DNA of 64,000 nt from Ruegeria intermedia (GTDB lineage: Bacteria; Pseudomonadota; Alphaproteobacteria; Rhodobacterales; Rhodobacteraceae): the NCBI RefSeq assembly GCF_900129345.1, contig NZ_FQVK01000021.1, positions 1-64,000 of the forward strand. The letters run 5' to 3'. The translations under genes and the position numbers were made by a program. Shown here piece after piece: positions 61,183 through 64,000 of this stretch. Numbering within the stretch: the first letter of the stretch is position 1; each line of letters begins with the position of its first letter. Under the pieces are notes generated by a model that searched no databases, had not been told where the DNA came from, and was given only the letters and a program-made list of their open reading frames with translations.

Positions 61183-61524
61183 GTGGCAGGGTTTTGGGGC
61201 AGGGCAATCGGGTATTGGATGCTGGCGGCGGGGCTGTTCCTCGCCGCGCTTCTGATTGCGCCCGAGCCGGCCCATGCCCATGGCGGCGACGGGGTCGTGC
61301 ATGCGCCGCAGCAGCTTGATGCGCCCGATCCCGACCACGCCGAAAAGGGCCATCCCGGCCATTGCCACGGCGGCGTCTTTTGCAATGCTGTGGGGATGTT
61401 CACGGTGGCCCCGGCTCCGCCCGAGCCGTTCGCGACCATCAAAACCCGGACCATCCCCAGGGGGCGGGGCCGGGCGCTGGCCGTCACCAGTTTCGATCCA
61501 CCGCCCCCGCGCGTCCTGTCCTGA
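61183..61524 (+). CDS. Small periplasmic/anchored His-rich protein
   Basis: 113 aa from GTG 61183, 3 bases after the previous stop. One hydrophobic leader (AAGLFLAALLIAPEPAHAHGG), then HPGHCHGGVFCN, possible metal ligands. Resembles short DUF2946-like proteins of copper clusters; not certain. Confidence 0.55.
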   Translation: MAGFWGRAIGYWMLAAGLFLAALLIAPEPAHAHGGDGVVHAPQQLDAPDPDHAEKGHPGHCHGGVFCNAVGMFTVAPAPPEPFATIKTRTIPRGRGRALAVTSFDPPPPRVLS

Positions 61525-61577
61525 CTCAAGACCTGCCCCCTTTGGGGCGCATTGAAGCAGACATACAGGACAAGACG

Positions 61578-62165
61578 ATGAACATTCTGAAACTGACGAC
61601 GGGCGCCGTGGCGGCGTCTGTGATTGCCGCGGCGGCCTTTGCCCATGGCGGCGCGACGGGTATCGTGAAGGAACGCATGGACGGCATGTCGGCCATGAAG
61701 GACAGCATGAAGGTGCTGACGCCGATGATGCAGGGCAAGGTGCCCTATGACGCGGCCACCGTGCGGCGCGAGGCCGAGAAGATCGGCCGGCACGCGGGCG
61801 AGTCGCTGACGAAACTGTTCCCCGAAGGCACGGCGGGCAAACCCTCGGAGGCCAAGCCCGAGATCTGGCAGGACTGGGACACGTTCTCGGATCTGGCCGA
61901 ACAGCTGCACACCTATGCCGAGGGCTTGGCGCTGGCCGCCGACAACGGGCTGATGATGGCCGGGTCGGGGCAGGGCGCCGGCATGATGGGCGGCGGCTCG
62001 ATGATGGGGTCCGGCATGATGACGGGCGGCGGCGCCATGATGGGCTCGGGCATGATGGGCGGTGTGCCCGGCCGCGAGGAACTGTCCGAGATGCCCGCCG
62101 ACGGGGTGTTCATGATGCTCAGCCAGGCCTGCTCGGCCTGCCACACCCGGTTCCGGTCGGAATAG
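61578..62165 (+). CDS. Cytochrome c' with Met/Gly-rich insert
   Basis: 195 aa. Signal peptide (AFA-HGGA), four-helix class-II cytochrome with C-terminal CSACHTRFR. A repeat-like insert GMMGGGSMMGSGMM (about residues 133-160) sits before the last helix; usual cytochrome c' is about 130-150 aa. Insert could bind Cu(I). Confidence 0.82.
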   Translation: MNILKLTTGAVAASVIAAAAFAHGGATGIVKERMDGMSAMKDSMKVLTPMMQGKVPYDAATVRREAEKIGRHAGESLTKLFPEGTAGKPSEAKPEIWQDWDTFSDLAEQLHTYAEGLALAADNGLMMAGSGQGAGMMGGGSMMGSGMMTGGGAMMGSGMMGGVPGREELSEMPADGVFMMLSQACSACHTRFRSE

Positions 62166-62174
62166 GAGGCGGGC

Positions 62175-63074
62175 ATGAGACGTATGTTCCGACTGGGCCT
62201 CGGCGTCGCCGTGACGGCGGCGGCGGGGCTGGTCGCGGTGATCGCCTGGCCGATCGGCGTTCCGTTGGAGTCGCTGGATCTGAAGGGCGACGTGAACCGG
62301 GGCGCCTACCTGGCGCGGGCCAGTGGCTGTATCGCCTGTCACACCGATGCCGCCGGCGGCGGCGCGCCGCTGGCCGGTGGGGTGAAGCTCGAGACGCCCT
62401 TCGGCGCGCTTTATTCCCCGAATCTGACGACAGATCCCGAGCACGGCATCGGCGGCTGGACGCTGGAGGACTTTGCCCGCGCCGTCCGGCAGGGCGTATC
62501 GCCGGATGGTCAGCCCTATTACCCGGCTTTCACCTACCCGTTTTACGCCAACTTCTCGGACCAGGACATCGCCGATCTCTGGGCCGCGTTCCAGACGGTG
62601 CCGCCCGTGGCCGAGCCGTCAACGCCGCATGAGATGGCCTTTCCCTTCAACCAGCGCTGGGGGCTGAAACTGTGGCGCGCGGCCTTCCTGGAACCGCCCC
62701 GGACCGAGCCGATCGCAGGCAACGGCGATCTGTGGAACCGGGGTCGGGAACTGGTCGAGGGCGCAGCCCATTGCGCGGCCTGTCACACGGCGCGTAACCT
62801 TGCGGGCGCGCGCAAGTCGGACGTCGCGCATTTCAAGGGCAACGACGCGCTGCCCGGCGGCGGCAAGGCCCCGGCGATCGACTATGAAACCCTGCGGGAG
62901 AAGGGCTGGACGGTGGACAGCCTGGCCTATGCGCTGCGCACCGGCATCACCCCCGACGGCGACGCCTTTGGCGGCTCGATGGGCGAGGTGGTGGCATTCG
63001 GCACCGGCTTCCTGACCGAGGAGGATCGCCGGGCGATGGCCACCTACCTGATGGACGACCATGACGGCGGGTAG
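62175..63074 (+). CDS. Di-heme cytochrome c
   Basis: 299 aa. Membrane-anchored N terminus, heme sites SGCIACHTDAAGG and AHCAACHTARNL, as in alcohol-dehydrogenase-type cytochrome subunits. AGGAGG ribosome site. Likely electron acceptor or donor in the oxidase set. Confidence 0.85.
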   Translation: MRRMFRLGLGVAVTAAAGLVAVIAWPIGVPLESLDLKGDVNRGAYLARASGCIACHTDAAGGGAPLAGGVKLETPFGALYSPNLTTDPEHGIGGWTLEDFARAVRQGVSPDGQPYYPAFTYPFYANFSDQDIADLWAAFQTVPPVAEPSTPHEMAFPFNQRWGLKLWRAAFLEPPRTEPIAGNGDLWNRGRELVEGAAHCAACHTARNLAGARKSDVAHFKGNDALPGGGKAPAIDYETLREKGWTVDSLAYALRTGITPDGDAFGGSMGEVVAFGTGFLTEEDRRAMATYLMDDHDGG

Positions 63075-63107
63075 GCCGGGGGTGCCCGCATGTGAAAGGA
63101 AGCGGCG

Positions 63108-64000
63108 ATGAAACTGGATCGCAGGCAATTCATGGCGGGCGCCGCGGCGCTGGCCGTCTGGCCGAAAACCGGAGGGGCGGCAAACGCCCCCCGGATCATC
63201 GAAGCCCGGGCCGGCACGGCCCGGGTGGTTCCGGGCGACTACCCGGAAACGGAAATCTGGGGCTATGACGGGGGCGTGCCCGGCCCGTTGATCCGCGCGC
63301 GGCAGGGCGAGACCGTTTCGCGCAAGCTGGTGAACGCGCTGCCGCAACCGACGGCGATCCACTGGCATGGGTTGCGCGTGCCCAATGGCATGGACGGGGT
63401 GCCCGGCCTGACGCAGGAGGCGGTGCCGCCGGGCGGCGCGTTCCTTTACGAATTGCCGCTGAAGGATGCCGGCACCTACTGGTATCATTCGCACAACCAG
63501 TCCACCGAGCAGGTGGCGCGGGGGCTCTACGGCGCCATCATCGTCGACGAGGCCGAGCCGCCCGAGGTGGATCACGACATCACGGTGCTGCTGGATGACT
63601 GGCGGCTGACCGGGCAGGCGCAGATCTCCGAGGACTTCGGGGCCATGCATGACTGGACCCATGCCGGCCGCATGGGCAACTTCGTGCACGCGCGGCTGTT
63701 GCCGTCGCCGTCGGAGGTGCTGCGCAACCAGCGCCTGCGGCTGCGGCTGGTCAATGTCGCGACCGACCGGATCATGGCGGTGTCGCTGAACGGGCTCGAG
63801 GGCCGGCTGGTGGCGCGCGACGGCATGCCGGTCGAGCAGCCGCAGCCATTCGACATGCTGGTGTTCGGCCCGGCCGAGCGCGCCGACCTGATCGTCGATG
63901 TCACCGCCGGGCCGGGCGAGGCGGCGCAGATCCTGCTGCAGCAGCGCGACGGAGCCTATGTTCTGGCCGAATTGCCGGTGACGGGGCAGGGGGCCTCGGT
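63108..64000 (+). CDS. Multicopper oxidase (3' end outside window)
   Basis: At least 297 residues, no stop before the window end. Tat signal MKLDRRQFMAGAAALAVW, first cupredoxin domain with H85-WHG and YHSH (H127-S-H129), copper ligands of type 2/3 sites. CopA/CueO-like Cu(I) oxidase. GAAAGGAAG before ATG. Confidence 0.88.
   Translation, partial: MKLDRRQFMAGAAALAVWPKTGGAANAPRIIEARAGTARVVPGDYPETEIWGYDGGVPGPLIRARQGETVSRKLVNALPQPTAIHWHGLRVPNGMDGVPGLTQEAVPPGGAFLYELPLKDAGTYWYHSHNQSTEQVARGLYGAIIVDEAEPPEVDHDITVLLDDWRLTGQAQISEDFGAMHDWTHAGRMGNFVHARLLPSPSEVLRNQRLRLRLVNVATDRIMAVSLNGLEGRLVARDGMPVEQPQPFDMLVFGPAERADLIVDVTAGPGEAAQILLQQRDGAYVLAELPVTGQGAS

Noticed and set aside
1..64000. CRISPR arrays, tRNA and rRNA genes
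   Set aside because: No regularly spaced long repeats, no cloverleaf-like or rRNA sequence noticed on reading.

Overview
The window looks like part of a large repABC replicon (plasmid or chromid) of a GC-rich alphaproteobacterium, most likely a marine Rhodobacterales/roseobacter-type bacterium. Reasons: a complete repA-repB-repC operon with its antisense RNA (53.4-56.9 kb), alphaproteobacterial TRAP and HutC-type genes, ATGA-coupled GC-rich operons, and a redox/metal gene content typical of roseobacter extrachromosomal replicons. Both outer genes (AMP/thymidine phosphorylase at the left, multicopper oxidase at the right) run off the window.

Layout. 0-7.7 kb: a tightly coupled + strand run of AMP-phosphorylase-like protein, PRPP-synthetase-like protein, copper P1B-ATPase, APC permease, two small membrane proteins, a monoheme cytochrome c and an orphan Rieske protein. 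8.1-21.0 kb: the most notable part, a putative dissimilatory iodate reductase locus. Two di-heme peroxidases (idrP1, idrP2), a Tat-exported Rieske subunit (idrB) and an AioA-like molybdopterin oxidoreductase (idrA) are followed by a HEAT-repeat protein, a pseudoazurin-like cupredoxin and MoeA, and the block is bracketed by a hybrid sensor kinase and an OmpR-type response regulator. 21.2-23.5 kb: MFS and UPF0104-type membrane proteins. 23.5-35.4 kb: a mobile-element-like block with a DNA methyltransferase (3' end disrupted), a BNR-repeat/cytochrome c fusion, hypotheticals, a large P-loop protein, an AlpA-like HTH protein and two ATGA-coupled tyrosine recombinases, followed by a 12-bp inverted repeat. 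35.4-39.6 kb: a TakP-like TRAP transporter with a divergent GntR/HutC regulator. 39.8-43.7 kb: two small hypotheticals, then copper/thiol genes including a ScsB/DsbD-like protein. 43.7-47.1 kb: a mer operon (merR/merTPA) with a duplicated merA 3' end. 47.2-51.4 kb: ccmF-ccmG-ccmH-ccmI. 51.5-53.3 kb: a Met-rich outer-membrane protein and a membrane protein. 53.4-58.9 kb: repABC, the ctRNA and a Fic protein. 58.9-64 kb: two L,D-transpeptidases, a lipoprotein, three c-type cytochromes and a multicopper oxidase.

How it fits together. Large parts deal with periplasmic copper, mercury, thiol redox and cytochrome c maturation. Five boxes with the hallmark of MerR/CueR promoters (TTGACC plus a TTCC...GGAA-type dyad, 19-bp spacing) precede a small membrane protein, the ScsB-like gene, ccmF, the outer-membrane protein and an L,D-transpeptidase. 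This suggests a copper-responsive regulon; no CueR gene is in the window. The iodate reductase needs cytochromes, Mo cofactor insertion and copper proteins, all encoded nearby. Functional assignment of the idr locus is by family and gene order, not by experiment.
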